From NCBI GenBank assembly GCA_028706415.1, contig JAQWBK010000029.1, positions 1-16,480 on the forward strand: a DNA stretch of 16,480 nt. The letters are read 5' to 3'. The notes under the pieces are model-generated. The model worked only from the letters and a program-made list of their open reading frames with translations. It had not been told where the DNA came from and made no database searches. Positions within the stretch are counted from its first letter, which is position 1. Every line of letters starts with the position of its first letter. The DNA comes from Oscillospiraceae bacterium. Lineage in GTDB: Bacteria; Bacillota; Clostridia; Oscillospirales; Acutalibacteraceae. A program made the position numbers and the translations under genes. Positions 1-6,307 of the stretch are shown here, piece after piece.

Positions 1-133
1 ATTTTTCATGGCGGAGCTTCGCAGCCTTATTAACTATGGTTTTTTCTGATTCGATTTTTTCTCTTTGGGCGGCTTGAGTTATTTCTCGTGCCCTTTTATC
101 CATATCTACAATACGCCGTATCATATTTTCCAA
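1..133 (-). CDS. Partial: N-terminus of a charged coiled-coil-like protein, function unknown
   Basis: An open frame begins with TTG at 133 and runs leftward off the window, giving 44 codons. The product starts MENMIRRIVDMDKRAREI and continues with a strongly charged, Ala/Glu/Lys/Arg-rich helical segment that looks like the start of a coiled coil. The TTG start is chosen because a GGGGG Shine-Dalgarno-like run (142-146) lies 8 bases upstream of it; the in-frame ATG at 124 would be 17 bases away. The gene follows the UPF0210 gene in the same direction but has its own promoter and a structured leader. I do not recognise the family. Small proteins with this texture occur as stalk or assembly subunits of membrane complexes such as V-type ATPases, but nothing here proves that. 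Confidence 0.6.
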   Translation of the reverse strand, partial: MENMIRRIVDMDKRAREITQAAQREKIESEKTIVNKAAKLRHEK

Positions 134-165
134 TTATTTCGCCCCCAAAAAAATGTAATGAAAGG

Positions 166-259
166 GCTGTCGCCGAGCGCTTATTATTCAATATAATCCC
201 CAAAATATGGGAAATGAACAAGCTCTTGCAACAGCCCGTATTAGCTACACGGGATTAAT
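166..259 (-). promoter_or_regulatory. Structured RNA leader with two competing hairpins
   Basis: On the minus strand, downstream of the promoter at 266-294, CCCGT (253-249) can pair with ACGGG (239-235), and GGGCTGT (237-231) can pair with ACAGCCC (172-166). The two stems share the GGG at 237-235, so they exclude each other. The second stem is extended by GAGC/GCTC pairing and an inner TCCC/GGGA hairpin, making a long interrupted hairpin. It is followed by TTT and, ten bases on, by a run of seven T, then the Shine-Dalgarno of the leftward gene. It could be an attenuator or other cis-regulatory leader, or a terminator for the UPF0210 operon with an imperfect U-tract. It matches no riboswitch class I recognise. 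Confidence 0.4.
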
Positions 260-265
260 AAAATT

Positions 266-294
266 AGTATATACCGATTGTGCTAAGTTTACAA
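266..294 (-). promoter_or_regulatory. Sigma-A-type promoter for the leftward gene
   Basis: Reading the minus strand, TTGTAA (294-289) is followed after exactly 17 bp by TATACT (271-266). Each hexamer is close to the vegetative consensus. Transcription would begin near 259 and run through the structured leader into the TTG-started gene at 133, giving a leader of about 125 nt. Confidence 0.6.
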
Positions 295-340
295 TTAGTT
301 GCTTTGTTAAAATAATATCATGTTTTGTAATGTGATTTTG

Positions 341-1699
341 TTAGTTTTTAAGACTTTGCATGGGGGCGGGAATTCGACCGCCGCGGGAGATAAAACGCGC
401 GGGTGACCAGGTGTTAAGCTGCATGACAGGCCCGCCGCCCAATAGACCGCCAAATGAAAGTTCGTCACCGACATCTTTGCCGATTGCGGGAATAAGACGA
501 ACAGCGGTGGTTTTGGAATTAACCATTCCTATTGCCGCTTCATCTGCGATAATTGCTGATATTACCTCGGCAGGGGTATTACCGGGAACATTAATCATAT
601 CCAGCCCAACAGAACAAACGGCGGTCATTGCTTCAAGCTTTTCAATCCTAAGGCAGCCTGTTCTGGCGGCGTTTATCATGCCGGCGTCTTCGGTAACCGG
701 AATGAATGCACCGGACAATCCTCCTACATGGGAGGATGCCATGACACCGCCTTTTTTAACCGCATCGTTAAGGAGGGCCAAAGCTGCCGTCGTTCCGTGG
801 GCGCCGCAGCATTCCAGTCCCATTTCCTCAAGGATATAGGCGACTGAATCACCGATGGCAGGGGTGGGGGCGAGTGACAGGTCAACAATACCGAAAGGTA
901 CATTAAGCCGCTTGGAAGCCTCCAAGGCTACCAGCTGCCCCATGCGGGTGATTTTAAATGCGGTTTTCTTTATTATATCGGCAACCGAGGTCAGGTCACA
1001 GTCCCCCGCCTTGGCAAGGGCAGCCCGCACAACCCCGGGGCCGGAAACGCCAACATTTATCACGCAGTCGGGTTCGCCTGCGCCGTGAAAAGCGCCTGCC
1101 ATAAAAGGATTATCCTCGGGCGCATTGCAAAAGACAACCAGCTTGGCGCAACCGATGCAATCCCGGTCGGCCGTAAGCTCGGCAGTACGGCGGACGGTAT
1201 GCCCCATCAATCCGACCGCATCCATGTTTATCCCTGCTTTTGTGGAGCCAATATTTACCGAGGAGCAAACATGGTCGGTTACAGACAATGCTTCAGGTAT
1301 GCTTTCAATCAGCTCACGGTCACCGGGTGAAAAGCCTTTTTGAACCAATGCCGAATAACCCCCGATAAAATTAACGCCGCAGGCACGGGCAGCCTTTTCA
1401 AGTGTTATTGCAAGGCGGACGGGCTCTTTATCCCTGCAGGAGGCGACAATCATTGCAATGGGCGTAACCGAAATACGCTTATTTATTATCGGTATTCCGT
1501 ATTCCTTTTCGATATCCTCACCTGTCTTAACCAGATTATTTGCATAACGGGTGATTTTCTCGTATATACGCTCACAGGTAATATTTATATCTCCGTCACA
1601 GCAGTCCAAAAGGGAAATACCCATCGTAATGGTACGCACATCAAGGTGCTCATCCTGTATCATTGTGATGGTTTCCATAATATCCTTGGTGTTTATCAC
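341..1699 (-). CDS. UPF0210 (PFL-family, DUF711) protein
   Basis: A 452-residue protein, the usual full length for UPF0210. Family-typical glycine-rich stretches are visible: NIGSTKAGINMDAVGLMG, GVSGPGVVRAAL, GAHGTTAALALLNDA and, near the C-terminus, GGLLGGGPVM, together with the NSKTTAVRLIP segment. The family is widespread in Firmicutes and archaea and has a fold described as pyruvate-formate-lyase-like, but no established reaction. The start is GTG at 1699, preceded by GAGAGGA at good spacing. The ACT-domain gene lies 20 bp upstream in the same direction. This pairing is conserved across many genomes and suggests that ligand binding by the ACT protein controls or assists this protein; that role is inference. 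No truncation or frameshift is seen. Confidence 0.93.
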   Translation of the reverse strand: MINTKDIMETITMIQDEHLDVRTITMGISLLDCCDGDINITCERIYEKITRYANNLVKTGEDIEKEYGIPIINKRISVTPIAMIVASCRDKEPVRLAITLEKAARACGVNFIGGYSALVQKGFSPGDRELIESIPEALSVTDHVCSSVNIGSTKAGINMDAVGLMGHTVRRTAELTADRDCIGCAKLVVFCNAPEDNPFMAGAFHGAGEPDCVINVGVSGPGVVRAALAKAGDCDLTSVADIIKKTAFKITRMGQLVALEASKRLNVPFGIVDLSLAPTPAIGDSVAYILEEMGLECCGAHGTTAALALLNDAVKKGGVMASSHVGGLSGAFIPVTEDAGMINAARTGCLRIEKLEAMTAVCSVGLDMINVPGNTPAEVISAIIADEAAIGMVNSKTTAVRLIPAIGKDVGDELSFGGLLGGGPVMQLNTWSPARFISRGGRIPAPMQSLKN

Positions 1700-1719
1700 G
1701 ATTTCATTCCTCTCAAATT

Positions 1720-1989
1720 TCAGATACGGTGCATGGAATTGAAAATATCCTCGTGCATGGCGCTTACGGACAATCCCATTTCGGTACCTAATGCGGTCAT
1801 CTCATCCGAAAATTGGGTAAACGGTATGGTGCTTTTTGATATATCAATAAGCATAATCATGACAAATAAATCCTGCATAACAGATTGAGTAACCTCCAGA
1901 ATATTATTCCGGTTTTTTGCACATGCAGAAGAAATGTTGGCAAGTATTCCAACGGTATCCTTACCGATAACGGTAATAACAGCGCGCAT
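1720..1989 (-). CDS. ACT-domain protein, UPF0237 family
   Basis: An 89-residue single ACT domain. It opens MRAVITVIGKDTVGILANIS, the typical ACT first strand and helix with a glycine-rich turn (GKDTVGI), and continues with a second beta-alpha-beta unit (DLFVMIMLIDIS, then a helix). ACT domains usually bind amino acids and regulate partner proteins; stand-alone UPF0237 members are partners of UPF0210 proteins. The start ATG is preceded by an AAGGAAGGAAGG purine run. It is the first gene of a two-gene unit with the UPF0210 gene 20 bp downstream. The ligand is unknown. Confidence 0.93.
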   Translation of the reverse strand: MRAVITVIGKDTVGILANISSACAKNRNNILEVTQSVMQDLFVMIMLIDISKSTIPFTQFSDEMTALGTEMGLSVSAMHEDIFNSMHRI

Positions 1990-2024
1990 ATAAACCTTCC
2001 TTCCTTTTTGTAAAAAGCATTATT

Positions 2025-2052
2025 ATTTTATCATATATTCGGTGGAATGCAA
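2025..2052 (-). promoter_or_regulatory. Candidate promoter of the ACT-UPF0210 operon
   Basis: On the minus strand TTGCAT (2052-2047) is followed after 16 bp by TAAAAT (2030-2025). This lies about 35 bp upstream of the ACT-domain start codon and is the best sigma-A-like match there. Confidence 0.4.
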
Positions 2053-2095
2053 TCAGTTTAAGTAAAGATGGCATTTTTTATCATAAGGTCATCTC

Positions 2096-2234
2096 TAAAA
2101 ACCCCTTCCGGCGTCTTCCGGCACAATTTCCGCCGGACTACGTCAAACCTCCTCGTAATGCGGAAAGCATTGCTTCGTCGGCTTTCCTTGCCCGACAAAA
2201 ATTTTGCTCGGGATCCGTTCAAAACAGGTTTTTA
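2096..2234. repeat. Hairpin-rich inverted-repeat element A
   Basis: A non-coding block bounded by an 8-bp inverted repeat, TAAAAACC (2096-2103) and GGTTTTTA (2227-2234). It contains three internal stem-loops: CCGGCG/CGCCGG (2108-2113, 2131-2136), GGAAAGC/GCTTTCC (2162-2168, 2181-2187) and CCCGA..TCGGG (2191-2195, 2208-2212). The right end abuts or overlaps the next element. The borders are uncertain because the terminal repeat is short. Confidence 0.4.
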
Positions 2235-2391
2235 TACTGTTCTCAAGTAAAAGGTGAGACAAAATTTGCGAGGATGTTTTTCGTCATGCAAGGCGGAGGA
2301 GGAGAGCGGGCTGACGCCCGCCGACGACAACAACGCTGTATGGCGGAAAACAGACCGCAAAGATGTCTTGATTTTTACTTGAGAGTAGTAT
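2234..2391. repeat. MITE-like element B (158 bp)
   Basis: The left end ATACTGTTCTCAAGTAAAA (2234-2252) and the reverse complement of the right end (ATACTACTCTCAAGTAAAA, from 2391 backward) match at 17 of 19 positions. An internal GCGGGC-tgac-GCCCGC hairpin lies at 2306-2321. There is no transposase or credible coding frame. The right 76 bp recur almost exactly at 2593-2668, and both ends recur as a 49-bp derivative at 7005-7053. A non-autonomous element moved by a transposase encoded elsewhere is the simplest reading. Confidence 0.7.
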
Positions 2392-2401
2392 TAGAGGTGA
2401 C

Positions 2402-2548
2402 CATAAAAAGTTCCATTCCTTTCGGCCGTTGGGGAGTTGTGCGGTTTCGGCTCGGCCGAAATTCCTGCCAAGGTTTACGGCAGGAAGCACAAAACCCGGT
2501 TGAAAGAAGAATTTCTTTCAACCTATATTCCCTTTGGGACTTTTTATG
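2402..2548. repeat. Inverted-repeat element C (147 bp)
   Basis: Bounded by CATAAAAAGTTCC (2402-2414) and its near-perfect inverse (2536-2548, 12 of 13 matching). Inside are three stem-loops: TTCGGC/GCCGAA (2446-2460), CCTGCC/GGCAGG (2464-2484) and an 11-bp perfect stem GGTTGAAAGAA/TTCTTTCAACC (2498-2523). It has no coding potential. The terminal repeat differs from that of element B, so this is a second repeat type placed 10 bp from the first. Confidence 0.5.
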
Positions 2549-2572
2549 ATATAATGCTATCCATGCTATAAT
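2544..2572 (+). promoter_or_regulatory. Tandem extended -10 promoters upstream of the PHP gene
   Basis: Two perfect TATAAT boxes occur 17 bp apart, at 2550-2555 and 2567-2572. Each is preceded by TGN (TGA and TGC), the extended -10 motif. The downstream box has a weak -35 (TTATGA, 2544-2549) at 17-bp spacing. The first box begins two bases past the end of element C, so the element edge supplies the upstream part. These are likely to drive the gene at 2690, with a leader of about 110 nt that includes the truncated B copy. Confidence 0.55.
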
Positions 2573-2592
2573 GTTTATAGATTACCTTTGAA

Positions 2593-2668
2593 GCCCACCG
2601 ACGACAACAACGCTGTATGGCGGAAAACAGACCGCAAAGATGTCTTGATTTTTACTTGAGAGCAGTAT
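2593..2668. repeat. Truncated copy of element B (right 76 bp)
   Basis: A direct repeat of 2316-2391 at an offset of 277 bp with about two mismatches, ending in the same ACTTGAGAGCAGTAT terminus. The left half is missing: the copy begins at the right arm of the GC-rich hairpin of B. It lies in the probable leader of the PHP gene and ends 7 bp upstream of its Shine-Dalgarno. Confidence 0.75.
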
Positions 2669-2689
2669 AAAACAAAGAGGGGTAAAACA

Positions 2690-3499
2690 ATGTGCAAACA
2701 ATACCTGACAGATTTTCATATGCATACCGAGTATTCACCCGATTCCGATTCACCCATGCTTAATATGTGCAATGCGGCGGTTAAATCCGGTATGAAAGAG
2801 ATAGCCATTACCGACCATGTGGAGATGACCGCATTTTATTCTAAAGCCTATGATAAAACAATTGCCCTTTCTTTTGAACAGGCGGGTGAAATGAAGAAGC
2901 TGTTTGAGGGAAGGCTTGAAATCGCGCGCGGTGTCGAGCTGGGCGAACCCCTGCAAGACCTTGAGGAAACAGAATTGCTGCTGGCTTCACACCAATTCGA
3001 TTTTGTGTTGGGCTCTCTTCACAATCTGAAAAACGAAAGTGATTTTTATTATTACGATTATTCGGGCAAGGATGTTACCGCAATGATGGACAGATATTTT
3101 TCAGAATTGCTGGAAATGGTGGAGTGGGGGCGGTTTCATTCACTCGCTCATCTTACCTATCCTTTCAGATATATGGCTAAAAACCTGTATCCTGCCGATT
3201 ACCGGACATGGTGGGATAAGATTGACAATGTTCTGCTTGCCCTTATAAAAAAGGGTATTGCCTTGGAAATCAACACCTCCGGTCTAAGACAGGATATGGG
3301 CAAAACAATTCCCGACCCGCTGATTATATGCCGTTTTCGTGAGCTTGGGGGGGAGAGGGTTACAATAGGTTCGGATGCCCATACCCCGGGGAATGTCGGA
3401 CAGAATATTGAAGATGGTATAGTGGTGGCAAAACAGGCGGGGTTCGAATATATCACGGTATTTCATAAAGGCAGCCCGAAAATGATTAAAATTAATTAA
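2690..3499 (+). CDS. PHP-domain phosphoesterase, HisJ (histidinol-phosphatase) family
   Basis: A 269-residue protein with all the metal-binding motifs of the PHP fold: DFHMHTEYSPDS (8-19), ITDH (40-43), GVELGE (81-86), GSLH (108-111), a later AHL, and GSDAHTP near residue 236. Length and motif order fit HisJ-type histidinol-phosphatases, which dephosphorylate L-histidinol phosphate in histidine synthesis using a multinuclear metal centre. No other his gene is nearby, so the substrate could be another phosphoester. ATG at 2690 follows GAGGGGT with good spacing. Tandem promoters and a truncated mobile element lie upstream. Confidence 0.88.
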   Translation: MCKQYLTDFHMHTEYSPDSDSPMLNMCNAAVKSGMKEIAITDHVEMTAFYSKAYDKTIALSFEQAGEMKKLFEGRLEIARGVELGEPLQDLEETELLLASHQFDFVLGSLHNLKNESDFYYYDYSGKDVTAMMDRYFSELLEMVEWGRFHSLAHLTYPFRYMAKNLYPADYRTWWDKIDNVLLALIKKGIALEINTSGLRQDMGKTIPDPLIICRFRELGGERVTIGSDAHTPGNVGQNIEDGIVVAKQAGFEYITVFHKGSPKMIKIN

Positions 3500-3502
3500 T
3501 TG

Positions 3503-3531
3503 TTGTACCTTTTGCTTTTATATTTTATAAT
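3503..3531 (+). promoter_or_regulatory. Sigma-A promoter of the Lrp-aminotransferase-ispE unit
   Basis: TTGTAC (3503-3508), a 17-bp spacer and a perfect TATAAT (3526-3531). An AT-rich palindrome around 3514-3537 (GCTTTTATATT...AATATAAGC) overlaps the -10 and could be an operator, for example for the Lrp-type regulator encoded just downstream. Confidence 0.65.
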
Positions 3532-3587
3532 ATAAGCAATACAGCACACAATCGGAGTTCCCATTTTAATTTAAAGGAGCGTTATAT

Positions 3588-4061
3588 GTGGATAAGCTGC
3601 TGAAACTTTTGGATGAGAATGCCCGCCTAACCAATGCCCAGCTGGCAGTTATGCTTGGAATAACCGAGCAAGAGGTAAAAAGTCAGATTTCCCAGCTGGA
3701 ACGCAACGGAGTAATCAGGGGCTATAAATCAATTATCGATTGGGAGAGAACCGACAGGGCTTATGTTACGGCGTTAATTGAGTTGAAAGTTTCTCCAAAG
3801 CGGGACTTAGGATTTGAAGAGATAGCCGAAACAATAATGCGCTTTGATGAGGTTGAAAGCGTTTATCTTATGTCGGGCGGCTTTGACCTTGCCGTTATTG
3901 TGAACGGACAGACTTTTAAAGATATTGCAATGTTTGTTGCAAAGCGTTTGTCCACATTGGATTCTGTGCTATCCACCGCAACACATTTTGTCCTTCGGAG
4001 ATATAAGGACAGCGGAGTCATATTCCTGGGAGAGGAAAAGGATGAGAGAGGGGTACTGTAA
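3588..4061 (+). CDS. Lrp/AsnC-family transcriptional regulator
   Basis: A 157-residue two-domain protein. An N-terminal winged helix-turn-helix (residues 1-50; LTNAQLAVMLGITEQEVKSQ is the recognition region) is followed by a C-terminal RAM/AsnC ligand-binding domain (about 60-140, with the VYLMSGGFDLAVIV core). This is the typical family length. These proteins assemble as octamers or dimers of dimers and sense amino acids. The start is GTG at 3588 with AAAGGAG 8 bases upstream; the ATG two bases earlier is out of frame and stops after five codons. The stop is 4 bp from the aminotransferase start, so the regulator probably responds to an amino acid handled by that enzyme. The effector is unknown. 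Confidence 0.93.
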   Translation: MDKLLKLLDENARLTNAQLAVMLGITEQEVKSQISQLERNGVIRGYKSIIDWERTDRAYVTALIELKVSPKRDLGFEEIAETIMRFDEVESVYLMSGGFDLAVIVNGQTFKDIAMFVAKRLSTLDSVLSTATHFVLRRYKDSGVIFLGEEKDERGVL

Positions 4062-4065
4062 ACCT

Positions 4066-5241
4066 ATGAGTTATAAGGTGCGGCTGAATCCTGCTCTGGA
4101 AAGTTTGAAGCCTTCCGGCATTCGGCGCTTTTTTGATATAGCCTGTGAAATGGAGGATGTTATCTCCCTTTCAATAGGAGAACCGGATTTTTCAACGCCG
4201 TGGCATATCAGAGAGGAAGGAATAAAATCATTAGAGAAGGGCAAGACATGGTATTCACCAAATTCGGGCTTAATGAAGCTTAGAGAATCCATTGCCGACT
4301 ATACAAAAAAGCATAAAGGTTTGAGCTACGACCCTAAGAGTGAGATATTGGTTACGGTGGGGGGTAGTGAAGCAATTGATCTTGGGTTAAGGTCGTTGAT
4401 TTGCCCGGGGGATGAGGTGCTTATACCCGAACCCAGCTTTGTGTGTTATTCCCCCCTTGCAGAAATGGCGGGAGGAATTCCGGTTTCGATTATTACAAGG
4501 GCAGAGGAAGCCTTCAGATTGACCCCCCAGGCTTTGCGGGAGGCAATCACTCCCAATACTCGCCTGCTTATTATGCCTTTCCCGAACAACCCCACCGGGG
4601 CGGTTATGAAGCGGGAGCATCTGGAGGAGATTGCCGAGATAATCCGCGAAACGGATATCTTTGTTTTATCCGATGAAATATACGGGGAGCTTACATACGG
4701 GCAGCACCCCCATGTCAGCTTTGCCTCTATTAAGGGAATGCAGGAACGCACCATGCTTATCAGTGGATTTTCGAAAGCGTTTGCCATGACAGGCTGGCGG
4801 CTGGGATATGCATGCGGGCCCAAAGCCTTGATGAAACAGGTGGTAAAACTCCATCAATACGCCCTGATGTGCGCCCCGACAACGGCACAGTATGCGGCAA
4901 TTGAAGCCCTGGAAAACGGGGAATCGGATGTTGAGTCCATGCGGGCAGAGTATGATATACGCCGCCGATTTATAGTAGATCGCCTTTGCGAAATGGGGCT
5001 GCCGTGCTTTGAGCCGGAGGGAGCTTTTTATGTGTTCCCGTCTGTGGCGGTAACAGGACTGTCGTCCGAAGAATTCAGTCAACGCCTGTTAATGGAAAAA
5101 AGTGTGGCGGTTGTTCCCGGAACGGCATTTGGTGACAGCGGGGAGGGCTTTATACGAATATCATACTGTTATTCCCTTAAACATATAACCGAAGCCATGA
5201 ATCGAATGGAAGAGTTTGTAAGAGAAAATCGTCGTGCATAA
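4066..5241 (+). CDS. PLP-dependent class I/II aminotransferase (aspartate aminotransferase-like)
   Basis: A 391-residue fold-type I aminotransferase. Visible landmarks are SIGEPDFSTP near residue 40, the NPTGAV motif, LSDEIYGELTYG (the Asp and Tyr contacting the PLP ring) and SGFSKAFAMTGWRLGY, where Lys237 should form the Schiff base. A C-terminal RISYCYS carries the substrate-carboxylate Arg. The frame is open further upstream, but the ATG at 4066 is chosen because it gives the normal family N-terminus and sits 4 bp after the Lrp stop, with GAGGGG within the end of the Lrp gene. Exact substrates (Asp, aromatic or branched amino acids) cannot be read from sequence. Co-transcription with an Lrp-type regulator suggests amino-acid-responsive expression. 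Confidence 0.92.
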   Translation: MSYKVRLNPALESLKPSGIRRFFDIACEMEDVISLSIGEPDFSTPWHIREEGIKSLEKGKTWYSPNSGLMKLRESIADYTKKHKGLSYDPKSEILVTVGGSEAIDLGLRSLICPGDEVLIPEPSFVCYSPLAEMAGGIPVSIITRAEEAFRLTPQALREAITPNTRLLIMPFPNNPTGAVMKREHLEEIAEIIRETDIFVLSDEIYGELTYGQHPHVSFASIKGMQERTMLISGFSKAFAMTGWRLGYACGPKALMKQVVKLHQYALMCAPTTAQYAAIEALENGESDVESMRAEYDIRRRFIVDRLCEMGLPCFEPEGAFYVFPSVAVTGLSSEEFSQRLLMEKSVAVVPGTAFGDSGEGFIRISYCYSLKHITEAMNRMEEFVRENRRA

Positions 5242-5259
5242 AGGTAGAGGTGGTTTGAT

Positions 5260-6141
5260 TTGATAACAGCCTGTTGCCCCGCAAAAATCAACCTATCGCT
5301 TAAGATAATCGGTAAGCGGGATGATGGTTATCACCTAATTCATACGGTTATGCAGGCCGTCTCAATATATGAAACGGTCGAGATTGAAAGGCGGGAGTAT
5401 TCGGGCATTCAGCTTAGGATAACAGGTGCTGATATTCCCGCCGACGAGAGCAATACTGTATACCGCGCCGCCGACTGTTTTTTTAAATATGCAGGCATAA
5501 AAGAATGCGGGCTCTTAGTAAACCTTACAAAAAGGGTGCCGGTGGGTGCCGGGCTTGGGGGCGGAAGTGCGGATGCAGCGGCTGTTCTGGTTGCCCTAAA
5601 TCGGCTTTTTGAAACCGACTTTTCGCCACAAGAGCTTTGCAATATCGGAGCAAATGTTGGTGCAGATGTGCCCTTTTGTATCGTGGGGGGAACGGCGGTC
5701 TGTACCGGAACGGGCACAGAAATATCAGCCTTGCCTCCCATTCCCGATTGCCATGTTGTTATAGCCAAGCCCGGGTCAAGCGTTTCAACCGCAGAGGCCT
5801 ATAAACTGATTGACAATGCGATAAATCTCAGGCATTCGGATATGAGTATTGAGGATGCAATATATTCGGGGGATATTTTCCTTGTTGCAAAAAATCTTAC
5901 CAATGATTTTGATGCAGTTACGAATTTATCTGATATTGACGAAATTAAAGATGTTATGAAAAGAAATAATACGCTGGGATGCCAGATGTCGGGGAGTGGT
6001 TCCTCGGTGTTTGGATTGTTTAATCAAGATAATTTTGCTCAGCTTTGTGCAAATGAACTGAGATGCAAGTTTGAGCATGTTTTTGTATGCCGACCGGATA
6101 AAGATGGCCCAAGAATAATAGAAAAAAATAACATAAAGTGA
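5260..6141 (+). CDS. ispE: 4-diphosphocytidyl-2-C-methyl-D-erythritol kinase
   Basis: A 293-residue GHMP kinase that phosphorylates CDP-methylerythritol in the MEP route to isoprenoids. Key signatures are CPAKINLSLKIIGKRDDGYH at the N-terminus (Lys9), the ATP-binding loop PVGAGLGGGSADAA (94-107), GADVPF with the probable catalytic Asp136, and the C-terminal MSGSGSSVFGLF loop. The start is TTG at 5260 with AGAGGTGG about 7 bases upstream. It begins 18 bp after the aminotransferase, so it is probably the last gene of that operon. An inverted-repeat element and an intrinsic terminator follow. The length is normal for the family. Confidence 0.96.
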   Translation: MITACCPAKINLSLKIIGKRDDGYHLIHTVMQAVSIYETVEIERREYSGIQLRITGADIPADESNTVYRAADCFFKYAGIKECGLLVNLTKRVPVGAGLGGGSADAAAVLVALNRLFETDFSPQELCNIGANVGADVPFCIVGGTAVCTGTGTEISALPPIPDCHVVIAKPGSSVSTAEAYKLIDNAINLRHSDMSIEDAIYSGDIFLVAKNLTNDFDAVTNLSDIDEIKDVMKRNNTLGCQMSGSGSSVFGLFNQDNFAQLCANELRCKFEHVFVCRPDKDGPRIIEKNNIK

Positions 6142-6143
6142 TT

Positions 6144-6247
6144 TATACTGATTCCTCATTAAAACCTTACCAATAAACCGCACAAAAACCCATATATCAA
6201 AGCTTTTTGCTTGATTTATTGGAAGTTTTATAATCGGAATTAGTATA
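6144..6247. repeat. MITE-like element D (104 bp)
   Basis: The left end TATACTGATTCC (6144-6155) and the inverse of the right end (TATACTAATTCC) form a terminal inverted repeat. With small gaps it continues for over 30 bases (ATTAAAAC... and CCAATAAA on both arms). An internal AAGC-rich hairpin lies at about 6199-6215. No protein is encoded. The termini resemble those of elements B and E (TATACT start, then TC..). It lies 2 bp after ispE, and its right end supplies the -35-like GTATA of the spoIIR promoter. Confidence 0.6.
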
Positions 6248-6270
6248 AGTCAAAAAATTCCGCCCATACT
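6243..6270 (+). promoter_or_regulatory. Candidate forespore (sigma-F/G-like) promoter of spoIIR
   Basis: GTATA (6243-6247), a 14-bp spacer and GCCCATACT (6262-6270). This resembles the Bacillus forespore pattern, with a GYATA-type -35 and a -10 related to GgnnAnAHT or CATACTA. SpoIIR is a known sigma-F target in Bacillus, which fits. The predicted start site near 6277 lies inside the following terminator hairpin. Confidence 0.45.
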
Positions 6271-6306
6271 CCGTACAACGAAACATACGGAAAGGGCGGT
6301 TTTTTT
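6260..6306 (+). terminator. Intrinsic terminator after ispE
   Basis: CCGCCC (6260-6265) pairs with GGGCGG (6294-6299), and an inner CCGTA/TACGG stem (6271-6275, 6286-6290) tightens the hairpin. Seven T follow (6300-6306). It ends one base before the spoIIR start codon, so it must act on transcripts from upstream and not on spoIIR mRNA begun at about 6277, which would lack most of the 5' arm. Confidence 0.75.
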
Positions 6307-6307
6307 A

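Noticed and set aside
360..1330. Several plus-strand open frames opposite the UPF0210 gene
   Set aside because: They are antisense shadows of a well-conserved 452-residue protein, with no family motifs and no ribosome sites of their own.
2068..2549. Short open frames of 60-91 codons on both strands in the repeat cluster
   Set aside because: They run through inverted repeats and hairpins, have arginine-rich low-quality translations, lack credible Shine-Dalgarno sites, and cross element borders.
2316..2668. Two near-identical 76-bp direct repeats considered as a CRISPR-like array
   Set aside because: There are only two copies, they are too long and too far apart, the second is a truncated copy of an inverted-repeat element, and no cas genes are present.
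3586..3603. ATG at 3586 as start of the Lrp-type regulator
   Set aside because: It is out of frame and stops after five codons; GTG 3588 opens the full 157-residue protein.
3925..4065. N-terminal extension of the aminotransferase frame back to 3925
   Set aside because: It overlaps the Lrp gene in another frame and adds 47 residues not typical of the family; ATG 4066 gives the normal start.
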